NCBI RefSeq assembly: GCF_000143415.4
Contig: NW_003314274.1
Coordinates: 607,878-671,877, forward strand
DNA length: 64,000 bases
From: Selaginella moellendorffii
Taxonomy: Eukaryota; Streptophyta; Lycopodiopsida; Selaginellales; Selaginellaceae
Direction: 5' to 3'
Part shown: in pieces, positions 1 through 10,080 of the stretch
How positions within the stretch are numbered: position 1 is the first letter of the stretch
How the letters are laid out: each line of letters starts with the position of its first letter
Notes under the pieces: model-generated
The model's input: only the letters and a program-made list of their open reading frames with translations
What the model was told of the DNA's origin: nothing
The model's database searches: none
Program-made: the position numbers and the translations under genes

Positions 1-2
1 GG

Positions 3-293
3 ACAGCATGCACGGATGGGAGAGTGTTCTTGATTGGTGTGGACGGGAAGGTGTACGAGTTCTGGTTCCAGCTCAAGGGACAGGAAGGCCGCGTGAGTCA
101 GGACGAAGCGGCCAAGTGGGCTAGAGCTGCAAATTCACCTTCCAAGTACGTAGAAGGAAGGAAGAAGGTGTATGTTTTGTGCAGTAGGCAGGGCTTCAGT
201 TTCCAGGACCCTGTTTGCGAGGAGGGTCGTGTGCTCCTCGTGGATCTAGTTAACATCATGCAAGGGTTCTTGAGAAGGTGCCAACTGGGATAA
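3..293 (+). CDS. 3' end of an unrecognised protein, possibly a crinkler-type nuclease-like domain
   Basis: An open frame enters from the left edge and ends at a TAA at 291-293, giving 96 residues of C-terminus. I do not recognise the gene. The segment carries a strand followed by YEFWFQLKG, with a charged residue then QxK spaced as in PD-(D/E)XK nuclease-fold cores, and a later hydrophobic strand KKVYVLCS. Such folds occur at the C-terminus of crinkler/RHS-type effectors, and a P-loop fragment lies 8 kb away (7977-8646), but the two are not shown to be related. The upstream part lies outside the window, so the start, exon structure and intactness cannot be judged. Confidence 0.4.
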   Translation, partial: TACTDGRVFLIGVDGKVYEFWFQLKGQEGRVSQDEAAKWARAANSPSKYVEGRKKVYVLCSRQGFSFQDPVCEEGRVLLVDLVNIMQGFLRRCQLG

Positions 294-683
294 GAAATTT
301 GCGGCACGAGAGAATGCTCACAAAGGTGACGAGCCGAGATCATGGCGTAAAAGAGCTCCAGCGATTGATCCACTCGCGTGGCCTGGTAATTTCGGGACCA
401 AGAAAAGAATCAGTTTGTCTTTGAATTCAATCTATGCATGGTTCCAGAAACCTCGCCGCCTGCTTGCTGAATGCCTGCTGTGATTGCTCCAAAAGATTTG
501 CAGCCGTGCTACTAGCTCGCCTGCAACTGCTCGAACTGAAAAGTCTGCCGCTGTGCTTGTCATGTCCCAGAATTGTGAACGTCGCCCTCTCGCCTCACTT
601 GGGACGAGAAGCTGCGTGCTGTGTGGCCAGGAACGAAAACGCGGTATGCAACAATAAGAAGAGGAAGCAGCAGCAGCCTACAC

Positions 684-865
684 AGCAAACTGTGAGATCA
701 TGGAATGCACAAAACTGGTGCTCACCTTTGTAGCTTGAGTGGTAGCGTCAATCGTGCTCGAGCTCCACCACGAAGAGAAACAAGGACCGGCCTACACAGG
801 AAAATGTGAGATCATGTTCCAGGGAAATGGTGCTCACCTTTGGTGGTATCAGTCGCAAGCCTCGT
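684..865. repeat. Short imperfect direct repeat between genes
   Basis: Two diverged units of roughly 60-70 bp share the words TGTGAGATCATG and TGGTGCTCACCTTTG (first near 690-733, second near 804-843). They sit in the otherwise featureless stretch 294-923, downstream of the CARB stop codon. Small open frames here look like chance. Confidence 0.5.
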
Positions 866-923
866 TTATTGATGAAACATCACACAAAAACACTCGAGGA
901 GAGGAGCACGCATCTTTTTTTTT

Positions 924-3900
924 TCACACCACCACACTCGCAATCTCGGCTACCACCTTGTCCGCCTTGAAAAAGTCCTGGAGGGCCAGCATCTCCACGG
1001 GACACTCCTTCAAGCTCTTCACCGCCTGGAGGTTCGCCAGTCCACCCGCGATGGTGGTGACGATTGGAACCTTGTACGCCAGCGCCGATCTCCTCAGCTG
1101 CCTCCCATCCTTCTCGTCCAGAGCGTCACCCGAGCTCGTGATGATCATCAGCTGGATCTGTCCATTCGCCACCAGATCGCCCGCGTGAGGCCTCCCTTCG
1201 TGCAGCTTCAGCACTCGCTCCACCGGGATCCCCTGCTCCTCGAGAAACTTTGCGGTGCCGCTCGTCGACACGATGTTGAATCCCAGCGCGTGGAAGCCTC
1301 GCGCGATTGGGACCGCCTGGGCCTTGGTCTGGTCGTTCAAGCTGATGAACACCGTGCCTTGCAGCGGGAGCTTCTGGTTGGCGGCGATCTGCGACTTTCC
1401 AAATGCCTTGTCGAAGCTGTAGTCGATTCCCATGACTTCACCCGTGCTTCTCATCTCCGGGCCGAGTAGAACGTCGCAGCCCTGGAACTTGTCGAAGGGA
1501 AGCACCGCCTCTTTCACGGAGACGTGCGCCGGTATCACTTCCTGGCTGAAGCCGAGATCGCCCAAGCTCTTCCCGGACATGACCAGAGCAGCGTACTTGG
1601 CCAGCGGATGTCCAATCGCCTTGGAAACAAACGGCACGGTTCGTGACGCTCGTGGATTCGCCTCAATGATGTAAACTTCTCCAGACTGCGTGATGGCAAA
1701 CTGGCAGTTCATCAGCCCGCAAACGTTGAGCTTCTTGGCAAGCTTGGTGGTGGCGTCCCGTATCGTCGCTAAAGCAACCGCTGGAATGGTTTGCGTCGGA
1801 ATCGAGCAAGCAGAGTCCCCGGAATGGACTCCAGCTTGCTCGATGTGCTCCATGATCCCTCCTATAACCACGCCCCCGTTTCCATCCGCCAGGCAGTCCA
1901 CATCGATCTCGGAGGAGTCTGTGAGATACTTGTCCACCAGCACTGGTCTGCCCGGATCGACTTCGACCGCAGTCTCCAGGTACTTCTTGAGCTTGTCGTT
2001 GCTGTAAACGATCTCCATGGCCCGTCCACCAAGAACATAGGATGGACGCACAACGACCGGGAAGCCAACTCTCTTTGCAATAGCCAGTGCGTCTTCTTCA
2101 CTACGAGCGATGCCACCCGGAGGCTGCTTGATCCCGAGCTGGTTTAGTATGCTCTCGAACCTCTTCCTGTCCTCGGACGCGTCAATAGAATCTGGAGACG
2201 TCCCCCATATCTTCACGTAGCCGTCACCACTGGCTGACAACGGTTTGAAGTCGTCCAGATAGTTCTGTATAGGCACAGCCAGCTTCAGAGGCGTCTGTCC
2301 ACCAAACTGGACAATAATTCCGTCCGGCTTCTCCAGATCAATGATATTTAGAACGTCCTCTGTTGTTAGTGGTTCGAAATACAGACGATCGCTCGTATCG
2401 TAGTCCGTTGACACGGTTTCCGGATTTGAGTTCATCATTATTGTCTCGAATCCCGCTTCCTGGAACCGATACAAGGTAAGAAGAAAATAGAAAAAAGGAA
2501 GAGCTCATACATACCCGGAGCACAAAGGACGCATGGCAGCAGCAGTAGTCGAATTCAATGCCTTGTCCGATGCGATTGGGACCGCCGCCAAGGATCAATA
2601 CCTTTCTCTTGCTGCCCGAGTTAGCCTCGCACTCATCGTCGTAGGATGAGTACATGTAAGGTGTCTTGGCTTCGAACTCTGCAGCACAAGTGTCCACACG
2701 CTTAAATGCTGGCACCACTCCGAGAGCGATCCTATGAGCTCGAACCTCCGCTTCGGCGCTTTTGGTCGCATAAGCAACTTGTCTATCGCTGAAACCCCGT
2801 CGCTTAATCTCGTACATGTCGTCCTTACTCAGCTCTGTCAGTTTTGTGTTGGACAGAAACTCCTCCACCCCAAACAACTCCTTGAGCTCTCCCAGGAACC
2901 ACGGATCGATAAAAGTGAGCTCGTGAATTTCTTCCGCGCTCATTCCTCTCTTCATAGCTGCGTAGACGGCATACATCCTGTCCGGGTTGGGTACTCGCAA
3001 CTTATACTTCAGCTCCTCAATATCCCACTTGAGCTCTTTGCTATCTTCGCAACCCCATCCCGAGTGACCGGTTTCTAGAGAACGCACGGCTTTCTGGAAC
3101 GATTCCTGGAACGTCCGCCCAATCGCCATGGCCTCACCAACAGACTTCATTTGAGTGGTAAGTATGGCCTGGGAGCCCGGAAACTTTTCAAAAGCGAAAC
3201 GTGGAATCTGCACACATACAAAGAAAACGAAAATGTTTTAAAAGAAGCAGGAGAAAAAAAAAGCGCAAATAAAGCTGACCTTTGTCACCACGTAGTCAAT
3301 GGATGGCTCAAAACTAGCAGGCGTCTTCCTGGTGATGTCGTTGGGAATCTGGTCCAGAGTGTAGCCCACCGACAGCTTGGCTGCCATTTTAGCGATAGGA
3401 AAACCAGTTGCCTTTGAAGCCAGAGCAGACGACCTCGAGACACGGGGATTCATCTCGATAATCATCACCTCTCCATCCTCGGGATTTATAGCAAACTGCA
3501 CGTTGGAGCCACCGCATTCAACTCCAATCTCTCGGATGATTGCTATAGCCTGGTCCCGCAGCCTCTGATACTCTTTATCTGTCAATGTCTGCGCTGGAGC
3601 TACAGTGATGGAGTCCCCAGTGTGAACACCCATGGGATCGATGTTCTCGATCGAGCAGATGATGACAACGTTGTCAGCGAGGTCCCTCATCACTTCTAGT
3701 TCGTATTCCTTCCAGCCCAGCAAGGACTTCTCAACCAAGACCTGCGAAGTGATGCTTGCGGTCAATCCAGACTTACAGATAGTTTCGAGCTCCTCCCTGT
3801 TGTACGCAATCCCTCCCCCAGTGCCTCCAAGAGTAAACGCAGGGCGGATGATCAAAGGAAACTCCCCAATCGTCTCGGCTATCTGGAAGCACTCCTCCAG

Positions 3901-4650
3901 AGTGGTGGCGATACCCGAAGGTGGCGTCTTCACTCCAATCTTCTGCATGGCTTGCCGGAAGAGATCCCTGTCCTCGGCCTTTTTGATCGCATCGAGCTTG
4001 GCACCGATGAGCTCCACTCCATACTTGTCCAGAGCTCCACTCTCCGCCAGAGCAACCGCCAGATTCAAAGCCGTCTGTCCGCCCATCGTCGGCAAGACCG
4101 CATCCGGCCTCTCCTTCGCGATGACTTGCTCCACGAGCTCCGGAGTCATGGGAGCGATGTAAGTCCGGTCCGCGAGATCCGGATCCGTCATGATCGTAGC
4201 GGGGTTGGAGTTGATAAGCACCACTTCGTAGCCTTCTTCTTTCAAGGCCTTGCATGCCTGAGTCCCAGAGTAGTCAAACTCGCAAGCCTGACCAATGACA
4301 ATGGGACCAGCGCCAAGGATGAGAATCTTCTTGAGGTCTGTCCTCTTCTTCCCCTTGCAAACATTGCCTTTCTTGGACCATTCGATGAATGGCAGTGACT
4401 CGACCTCCTGTTCCGCAGATCGGGCCTCCCATTTCTTCCTCGCGTGGCGATATTGCGATGGATTCCAATGCCAGGCGCCGCTACCGCTGGCTCTCACAGC
4501 AAGCCCTCTGTGCGATCGACGACCATTCCAATCCCTACACCCCGCCGCTGCGTGCTTGAGCCGGTTCTCGGTGAAATCCGAGAATGCAGGCGCATCGATA
4601 CCTCGAAATCTCGGAGCTAGCATCTCCGCCGCCATAGATTCCAGCTCCAC
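924..4650 (-). CDS. CARB: Carbamoyl phosphate synthase large chain, plastid
   Basis: Makes carbamoyl phosphate from glutamine-derived ammonia, bicarbonate and two ATP, feeding arginine and pyrimidine synthesis; the plant enzyme works in plastids with the small (glutaminase) subunit. The CDS joins three exons, 4650-3280, 3207-2515 and 2459-924, with GT-AG introns in frame, giving 1199 residues, the usual plant size. Residues 1 to about 90 are a basic, Ser/Ala-rich probable transit peptide. Then come the first ATP-grasp half ([29 protein letters not shown]), the oligomerisation region, the second half ([33 protein letters not shown]) and a C-terminal MGS-like allosteric domain (from about GTVFISLND to the end). 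It shares a 206-bp intergenic region head to head with the BI-1 gene. No breaks seen. Confidence 0.96.
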
Positions 4651-4856
4651 AGCGCGCTTACCTCGGATCGCACGACGCCGCGCAGCTCTTCGCTATCGCG
4701 CACAGCACATTGCTTTTCTAGGGCTTTAGATAAGCCGTATGCGAATATTCACCATTGCATGAAAGGGAGGGGAATATGCTTATTTATCTTTTGGAAAGGG
4801 CGCGCATGCCCTAGATCCTATTTTGTGATTGTCGAGTAGGGTTTGGTGTCTCCGTC
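4651..4856. promoter_or_regulatory. Shared head-to-head promoter region of CARB and BI-1
   Basis: Only 206 bp separate the two start codons, so this stretch must hold both 5' leaders and core promoters. No clear TATA box is placed well for either gene; it contains AT-rich stretches near 4740-4800. Confidence 0.55.
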
Positions 4857-5894
4857 ATGGATTTCTTTGAGCGATCGTCTTCCTGGAACTACGGCGCGAT
4901 GAAGAATTTCCATCGCATCTCGGAGCCAGTCAAGCGCCATGTCCGCCAGGTAGGAATTCCCCTCTGTTCCTGCTGGAAATTGTTGAATCGATCGATCTTT
5001 CTTGCGTAGGTTTACTGGACAGTGGCGATGGCGCTCATCGTATCGGCCGTGGGCGTCTATGCCCATATGCTGCTCAATATCGGTGGATTACTCACCACGT
5101 TTGGCTTCTTGGGGTGTAGTTTTGCCCTCATGAACACGTCCTCGAGCTACGCGGCACAGGTTAGACAAGGATCCTGGAGCTCAAATCGTTTTACTTTTGT
5201 GCTGATCGTTGCTTCTCAGGGGAAAAGATGGACTTGGCTGATGGCAGCAGCGTTTTGCGAGGGAGCATCCCTTGGAAACTTCGTCGGGGCCGTGATTGAA
5301 TTTGATCCCAGGTAGGCCCCAAAAATCCCTCTTTTCCTTTTGTCTTCGAGATTCATGGTTGGATTTCTCTCGCAGCATCCTTGTGACGGCTTTTGTAGCC
5401 ACAGTGGCTGTTTTCGCATCGTTCTCTGGTGCCGCTCTCCTGGCAAAGCGACGGGAGTTCATGTTCTTGGGTGGAATTCTCGCGTCCGCCGCATCGTCCA
5501 TGCTCACGCTACACTTCCTCTCGAGCTTCTTCGGTGGAGCCGCTCTCATGTTCGAAGTAGAGGTAAACACTCCTTGTCAATCGATTGCCTCGACTGATTC
5601 ATGCTCTCTTTCGCAGCTGTATGGTGGCCTTCTACTCGTCGTTGGCTACGTGATCTTCGACACACAACTTATCATCGAGAGAGCTGAGAGGGGTGACATG
5701 GATCACATCAAACACGCACTGGATCTGTTCGTGGACTTCGTTGGCATTTTCGTTCGCGTTCTCTACATCTTGGTAAGCGTCCACACTCGTTTCCATTGGA
5801 CCTAAAACTCTTTGTGGCGCAGACTCGCAAGGCGGCCGAGAGGGAATCCAGGGAAAAACGCCGGAACAGGCAGAGACACAGCTCAAGGTACTAG
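4857..5894 (+). CDS. BI-1: Bax inhibitor-1 family membrane protein
   Basis: ER membrane protein that restrains cell death and modulates ER calcium leak in plants. Six exons join in frame: 4857-4949, 5010-5159, 5220-5311, 5376-5562, 5617-5772, 5823-5894, giving 249 residues, the usual plant length. The N-terminus (MDFFERSSSWNYGAMKNF) and the first segments match plant BI-1. About six to seven membrane segments follow, with the conserved run GGLLLVVGYVIFDTQLIIE and an Asp/His-rich loop. The C-terminus is strongly basic (RKAAERESREKRRNRQRHSS), as is typical of calmodulin-binding BI-1 tails. Introns are 50-65 bp. The last exon and the 3' flank are duplicated at 8647, and the 3' splice junction of intron 1 is copied at 6299. 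Confidence 0.95.
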
Positions 5895-6289
5895 AAAGAA
5901 TGGACACTACTGTAAATCCGGTACCTTGACATGAAGCGTTTCACATAAATTGCTAGAAACTTTGCTTTTATCGTTGTATCAATCGATTGCTAGCGCTTTT
6001 CTAGTTCTTGGCCAGGAGCTTGTTGACATAATCCTGGTGCCCGTTGGCGATGGCTGCTTTGCGGCCATCTCTACTGTCCCAAGAGGGCTCCATGAGGTTG
6101 ATTCTGTCGGTTGTCTTTTTGTCGGCGGAGTGGAGCGTGGCTTCCAGGATGAGCAAATCCCACTGCGCGGGCCCAATGATGTTGTAAGCCAAAGAACTGA
6201 TGCTGTTCCCTGGAAAAAGAAATGAGAGAGTCTCGTCAAAACTGCGAATTTTTTTTTATAAAAACCAAGCATCGCGAACATGCAAGCAT
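5861..6289. repeat. Duplicated block, copy A: BI-1 3' end plus 3' end of the Coa1-like gene
   Basis: About 430 bp repeated in direct orientation at 8647-9080, roughly 95% alike by eye. It holds the last codons of BI-1, its 3' flank and the inverted last exon of the Coa1-like gene. Copy A has small insertions relative to B (for example around 5990). In this copy BI-1 is whole and the Coa1-like gene is a fragment; in copy B it is the reverse. The pair flanks the 2.4-kb segment 6290-8646. Confidence 0.85.
6001..6209 (-). pseudogene. Orphan last exon of the Coa1-like gene (duplicate)
   Basis: Encodes the same 60-odd C-terminal residues (from AYNIIGPAQWDLL to NKLLAKN) as the final exon of the intact gene at 8783-9876, including stop and 3' splice site, but the upstream exons are missing: the flanking intron sequence breaks off near 6290. 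The translation is unchanged, which suggests a recent copy or gene conversion. Confidence 0.8.
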
Positions 6290-6307
6290 GGGCATTTTCT
6301 TGCGTAG

Positions 6308-7660
6308 GTTTACTGGACAGCAGAGATCCGCGAGAAAGGGGGACTCCTGTCCACCAGGAACGCTTCCCTCATGGAATTCCACTCGGTCTCCAAGATCAAT
6401 AAGCTGGGAAGCATGGAGATCACGATGTGGGCTTTGGGATTCCTCTGCCTGGATGAGGCTCCAAGCTGCGTCAAGTTCACACCCGTGGTGCTCCAAGCGA
6501 TCCCTGGTTCTTCCCCAAGCAAGTTGGGGTTTTTCAGCTTGTGGGAAGAGCAGGACGGCGGGATCCTGGCGAACTCGGTCGCGTCCAAAGTGCTGACCCT
6601 CGAGAATTGGAGCATGAGCAAGGAGAGTTTGAGTGGAATGAATCTGAGAAGCCTCGACGCCAAGCTCGATCTCTGCAAAGGCTTGGAACTTCATCCAGCG
6701 CATGACAGGAGCAACCAGGAATTATTGGGAGGTCTTGATCTGCAGAGCTTCGACGTGAAAACAGCCCCGGAAGCCGCGGGATTCAGGCTCAACGAGAGGG
6801 TGACAAGCATCACTCGACCAAACAGGCGCTTGTGTTTGCTGGGGATCGATGACAACACCACCGGATCATCTTTTAATTCCTCGTTGTCCTTCGACTTGCG
6901 AACCACGACGACACTGGTAGAAATCCTGGGCTCTTTCATGTCTCAAGTCAAGAATTCTTACATCCAAGCACAGAGCTCGGCGCTAGATCTCGAGCATCCC
7001 GGCACCGATTTCTGGGTGGCCGCGGTCGCGCTCCCCGGCGCATTCATCGCGGTCGTAGCTGCGGCGCAGCCTTTCATCAACTCCCAGCTCACGTTCTTCC
7101 CAAACTTGGTGAGATCACAGGGCTGGAAAACGGCACTTCTGTGTGTCAGTAACTCCGTGCTCGCTCTCGGCTCGTACTCGGCGATCATCACCGTGACTCC
7201 AGCCGAGATCCAGAGGCAGGAGAGACTGAGGACCTGGGGATTGCTTGCAGACCAGGTTCCAATCACGACCCGTGGGCTCCAAGTTTTGGTAGTCGTTAAG
7301 GGGGAATCAAGTTACAGATCGGACAGCCTCTTGCTTGTGTGGTGTTCCACCGCCGTGCTTGTTCCTGTCATCGCCTGGATGACGTTTTGCAGGTGCAAAC
7401 AAGTGTTTTACGTGAGGAGGATGCTCAAACTCTTGGCTGAGCTGGAACCTGAACGCTACGACGCCGACGAAAGCAATGACGAGAGACTTGATGACCTGCG
7501 AGCCATTGAGATGGGTTCCGTGGAGCAGCAGCAACTCGAGAAGAGGCTTGCAAAGATGAACGCCATGCATGGGACGAGCATGGTGACATCTGTTAAATCA
7601 CTGGCTCGCCAAAGACAATCCTTAACACGTAGGCATTCATGTACGAGGCAAAATGCGTAA
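6308..7660 (+). CDS. Unrecognised multi-pass membrane protein (possible chimera)
   Basis: One open frame of 429 residues from the ATG at 6371. The same frame is open back to 6308, just after a copied BI-1 splice acceptor, adding VYWTAEIREKGGLLSTRNAS before the Met. I do not recognise the family. It has a polar N-terminal half with leucine-rich stretches, then three likely membrane helices at about residues 213-235, 250-275 and 318-340 (counted from 6371), and a charged C-terminal tail rich in Glu and Arg with coiled-coil character (YVRRMLKLLAELEPE). Uninterrupted codon use over 1.3 kb supports a real gene. The true start and first exon are uncertain, because the upstream sequence is the duplicated Coa1-like fragment. 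The 300 bp downstream (7661-7976) hold nothing I can name. Confidence 0.6.
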   Translation, partial: VYWTAEIREKGGLLSTRNASLMEFHSVSKINKLGSMEITMWALGFLCLDEAPSCVKFTPVVLQAIPGSSPSKLGFFSLWEEQDGGILANSVASKVLTLENWSMSKESLSGMNLRSLDAKLDLCKGLELHPAHDRSNQELLGGLDLQSFDVKTAPEAAGFRLNERVTSITRPNRRLCLLGIDDNTTGSSFNSSLSFDLRTTTTLVEILGSFMSQVKNSYIQAQSSALDLEHPGTDFWVAAVALPGAFIAVVAAAQPFINSQLTFFPNLVRSQGWKTALLCVSNSVLALGSYSAIITVTPAEIQRQERLRTWGLLADQVPITTRGLQVLVVVKGESSYRSDSLLLVWCSTAVLVPVIAWMTFCRCKQVFYVRRMLKLLAELEPERYDADESNDERLDDLRAIEMGSVEQQQLEKRLAKMNAMHGTSMVTSVKSLARQRQSLTRRHSCTRQNA

Positions 7661-7976
7661 CATCGAAATCTAACTTGTAGAATATTCTTCAAGCTCCTAC
7701 CCTCTCGAAATTCTTTAAACGGCTTCTACAACTGCTGTGGAATCTGCTAACCACCAACAGAATGTGGTATTTGCTGGTACGACTGTTGAACTAGAACTTT
7801 TGACTTCAGAAAACGAATGCATTTTCATCCAAGGCCACTACATTTGCTGGGCAGTACTAATTATAATTTCTCAGATTGTGCCATGGCTGTAGTTTTATGA
7901 CTTCAAAATTGATTTTTCTCTCTTCAGATTTCCCTATAAACTTGATTTTTCATTAGGGTTAAATAACGTAATTGTG

Positions 7977-8646
7977 ATGGCTTTCCCTTTCCTCTCGCCG
8001 CCGCGCCGTGTGCATATCCATCCGCCAGATGAAGTGGGATTGGAGGAGGCAACGTTAATCAAAAGGGGAAGAGCGTTCAGGCCCGTGCCAGACGATCTAG
8101 CTGATGAAGGGGCGTTTGCAACATGGCTCCAGAAAAATCTCCCCTTGGTGAATGCCATGTTTACCCCCTATGGCTGGATGGGGATTGTAGAGTTGCAAGG
8201 GCGCAATGATCCACTTCCTCCTGAGTTCACTGTCCATTTGCGTGAAGCTCACCCAGTTGAAGGTAAGGGTTTGTTTGTACGGGTCTCCCCTCTTTGCGGC
8301 TTGATGTTTTCCTTGATTCTGGTGATGGCGCCTTTAGTCGGTGGCCATGGCATGGTTGGCTGTGGCATTGTAACTGGTGGTTGCTGTTTGCTGACTAAAT
8401 TCTATGTTGTGCTTATGATGCAGTACCGAATTTGGTGCCCTTTTCCGATGTGGTTTGCGACTTCACGCTTCCGTTCAGAGGTCGAGACGGCCTCGTGCAG
8501 AAGCTCGCACAGACGATTGACGACCTTCACAACTTTCGCATCTAGCGGGATTAGCAGAGAGCAGGCACTCTTCATCACTCTGGAGGGCCTTGCTGGAGTG
8601 GGGAAGACTCGATTCCTTTTAGAGACCAAGGAGCATGTTGGAGAGG
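7977..8646 (+). pseudogene. Truncated P-loop NTPase, crinkler/STAND-like, broken by rearrangement
   Basis: Starts at ATG 7977 (MAFPFLSPPRRVHIHPPDEV). The first exon ends near 8262 at a GT donor; a second begins after the CAG near 8423 and reads VPNLVPFSDVVCDFTLPFRG. That frame hits a stop at about 8542, while the next frame continues with FITLEGLAGVGKTRFLLE, a Walker A motif (GxxGxGKT). A one-base frameshift or an unseen splice therefore separates the two, and the protein stops dead at 8646, where the sequence changes to the BI-1 3' end. The rest of the NTPase is absent. The layout (a GRDxLVQKL stretch, then a P-loop) recalls crinkler or STAND proteins; family assignment is tentative. Confidence 0.55.
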
Positions 8647-9080
8647 AAACGCCGTAACAGGCAGAGACACAGCTCAAGGTACTAGAAAGAATGGACACTA
8701 CTGTAAATCCGGTACCTTTACATGAAGCGCTTCACGTAAATTGCTAGAAACTTTGCTTTTATCGTGGTATCAATCGGCTTTTCTAGTTCTTGGCCAGGAG
8801 CTTGTTGACATAATCCTGGTGCCCGTTGGCGATGGCTGCTTTGCGGCCATCTCTACTGTCCCAAGAGGGCTCCATGAGGTTGATTCTATCGGTTGTCTTT
8901 TTGTCGGCGGAGTGGAGCGTGGCTTCCAGGATGAGCAAATCCCACTGCGCGGGCCCAATGATGTTGTAAGCCAAAGAACTGATGCTGTTCCCTGGAAAAA
9001 AAAAAAGAGAGAGTACCGTCAAAACTGCGAATTTTTTTTATAAAAACCAAGCATCGCGAACATGAAGTAGCATCCAGCAA
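8647..9080. repeat. Duplicated block, copy B
   Basis: Second copy of 5861-6289. It begins abruptly inside BI-1 exon 6 (GCCGTAACAGGCAGAGACAC) with no BI-1 sequence before it, and continues through the 3' flank into the intact last exon and intron of the Coa1-like gene. Confidence 0.85.
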
Positions 9081-9876
9081 GCATGAAAGACTGAAGAGTA
9101 GATCAACTCACACACACGAAAGCTATCAAATTTTATCAAAGATCCGAACACAGTCAGGAAAAGAGATCCTAAAATCCGAGAGAAAAGGAAGTTCTCACGC
9201 AGCAAGGAAGCAAAACTAGGATTCATGGAAGAATAAAAAATCCTGGACCAAACTATGATCTCGAGAAAGCTATCGAGTTTTAGCATCAAAGCAAAAGAGA
9301 TTCCAAATCACAAGTTTACAAGGACAAGAAGATCTAGAAAATTCGAGCGCAACAAAGAAATCAAGGCACGAATCGCGGCCAAGAGATACTTACCTTCACG
9401 AACAGCTCTCAACTTGACGCTGCCAAGCGATCCATGATCGCCATAGACTGGAAATGTGCACGACACGGCCTTTTTTTGAAGGGCGGAGCCAAGCGAGGCC
9501 TCATACCACGAGCCTTGCTTGAATCCCTCGCCAAGGAAGCTCTTCATCCGTGGATCTTCCGCCGCTACTTCCATTGCCTTGCTACACAGGCAACACACAC
9601 AAAGATCTCAGCCAAGAAAGAGAAAAGGAAGAGAGGAATTCCCAATCCTCCAAAAAACCTGCTGCATTTCTTGTAGATGAGAACATCGTCGAGAATGCTG
9701 AAAGCCAGCGCTGCGGTAGCGCCATAGATGAGAACTCCGCCTCCAATCCACGCGATTTGCTCCACTCTCTCGCCGGGAGCCCTAGATAGAACAACGAGAC
9801 GATCGATGGATCGGTCGATCGGGCGCAATGCGGCGACGAGCTACAGAGATTCTTACCGGGCGGCGGTGGAGGACAT
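8783..9876 (-). CDS. Coa1/TIM21-like small membrane protein, probably mitochondrial
   Basis: Four exons join in frame: 9876-9857, 9781-9659, 9581-9394 and 8991-8783, giving 179 residues starting MSSTAAR. One N-terminal membrane helix (IGGGVLIYGATAALAFSIL, about residues 17-36) is followed by a soluble domain with the run FPVYGDHGSLGSVKLRAVRE and a late AQWDLLILEATL strand. That order (helix, then a G.xG.v...a strand, then W.l..L) resembles the Coa1/TIM21-type domain of cytochrome oxidase assembly and import proteins; the family call is inferred from pattern only. The start was chosen because only this frame keeps phase across the first intron. The last exon is duplicated at 6001-6209. Confidence 0.7.
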
Positions 9877-10080
9877 CGATCGGCAGCGGCATGGCGATCG
9901 GCCAAGCGCGCCGCGCAAGAGATTCACTCGTCTCATTCTTTCTTAAAGCCCTAACAAATTCTCTGTCCAACAAAACACTCTAGTTTTCTTTGTTACATTT
10001 TATAAGAGGCTCTTTTTGCCTTTCCTGTTCCTCGCTTGGAAAGCTATACGACAATGAAAAACACTGTGAGAAGGATCAAA

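Noticed and set aside
3773-4255. 160-residue frame overlapping CARB
   Set aside because: Shadow of CARB exon 1; Gly/Arg/Ser-rich composition follows from the real frame.
9255-9437. Small plus-strand frames between the exons of the Coa1-like gene
   Set aside because: They fall in its third intron and across its exons in antisense; no family features.
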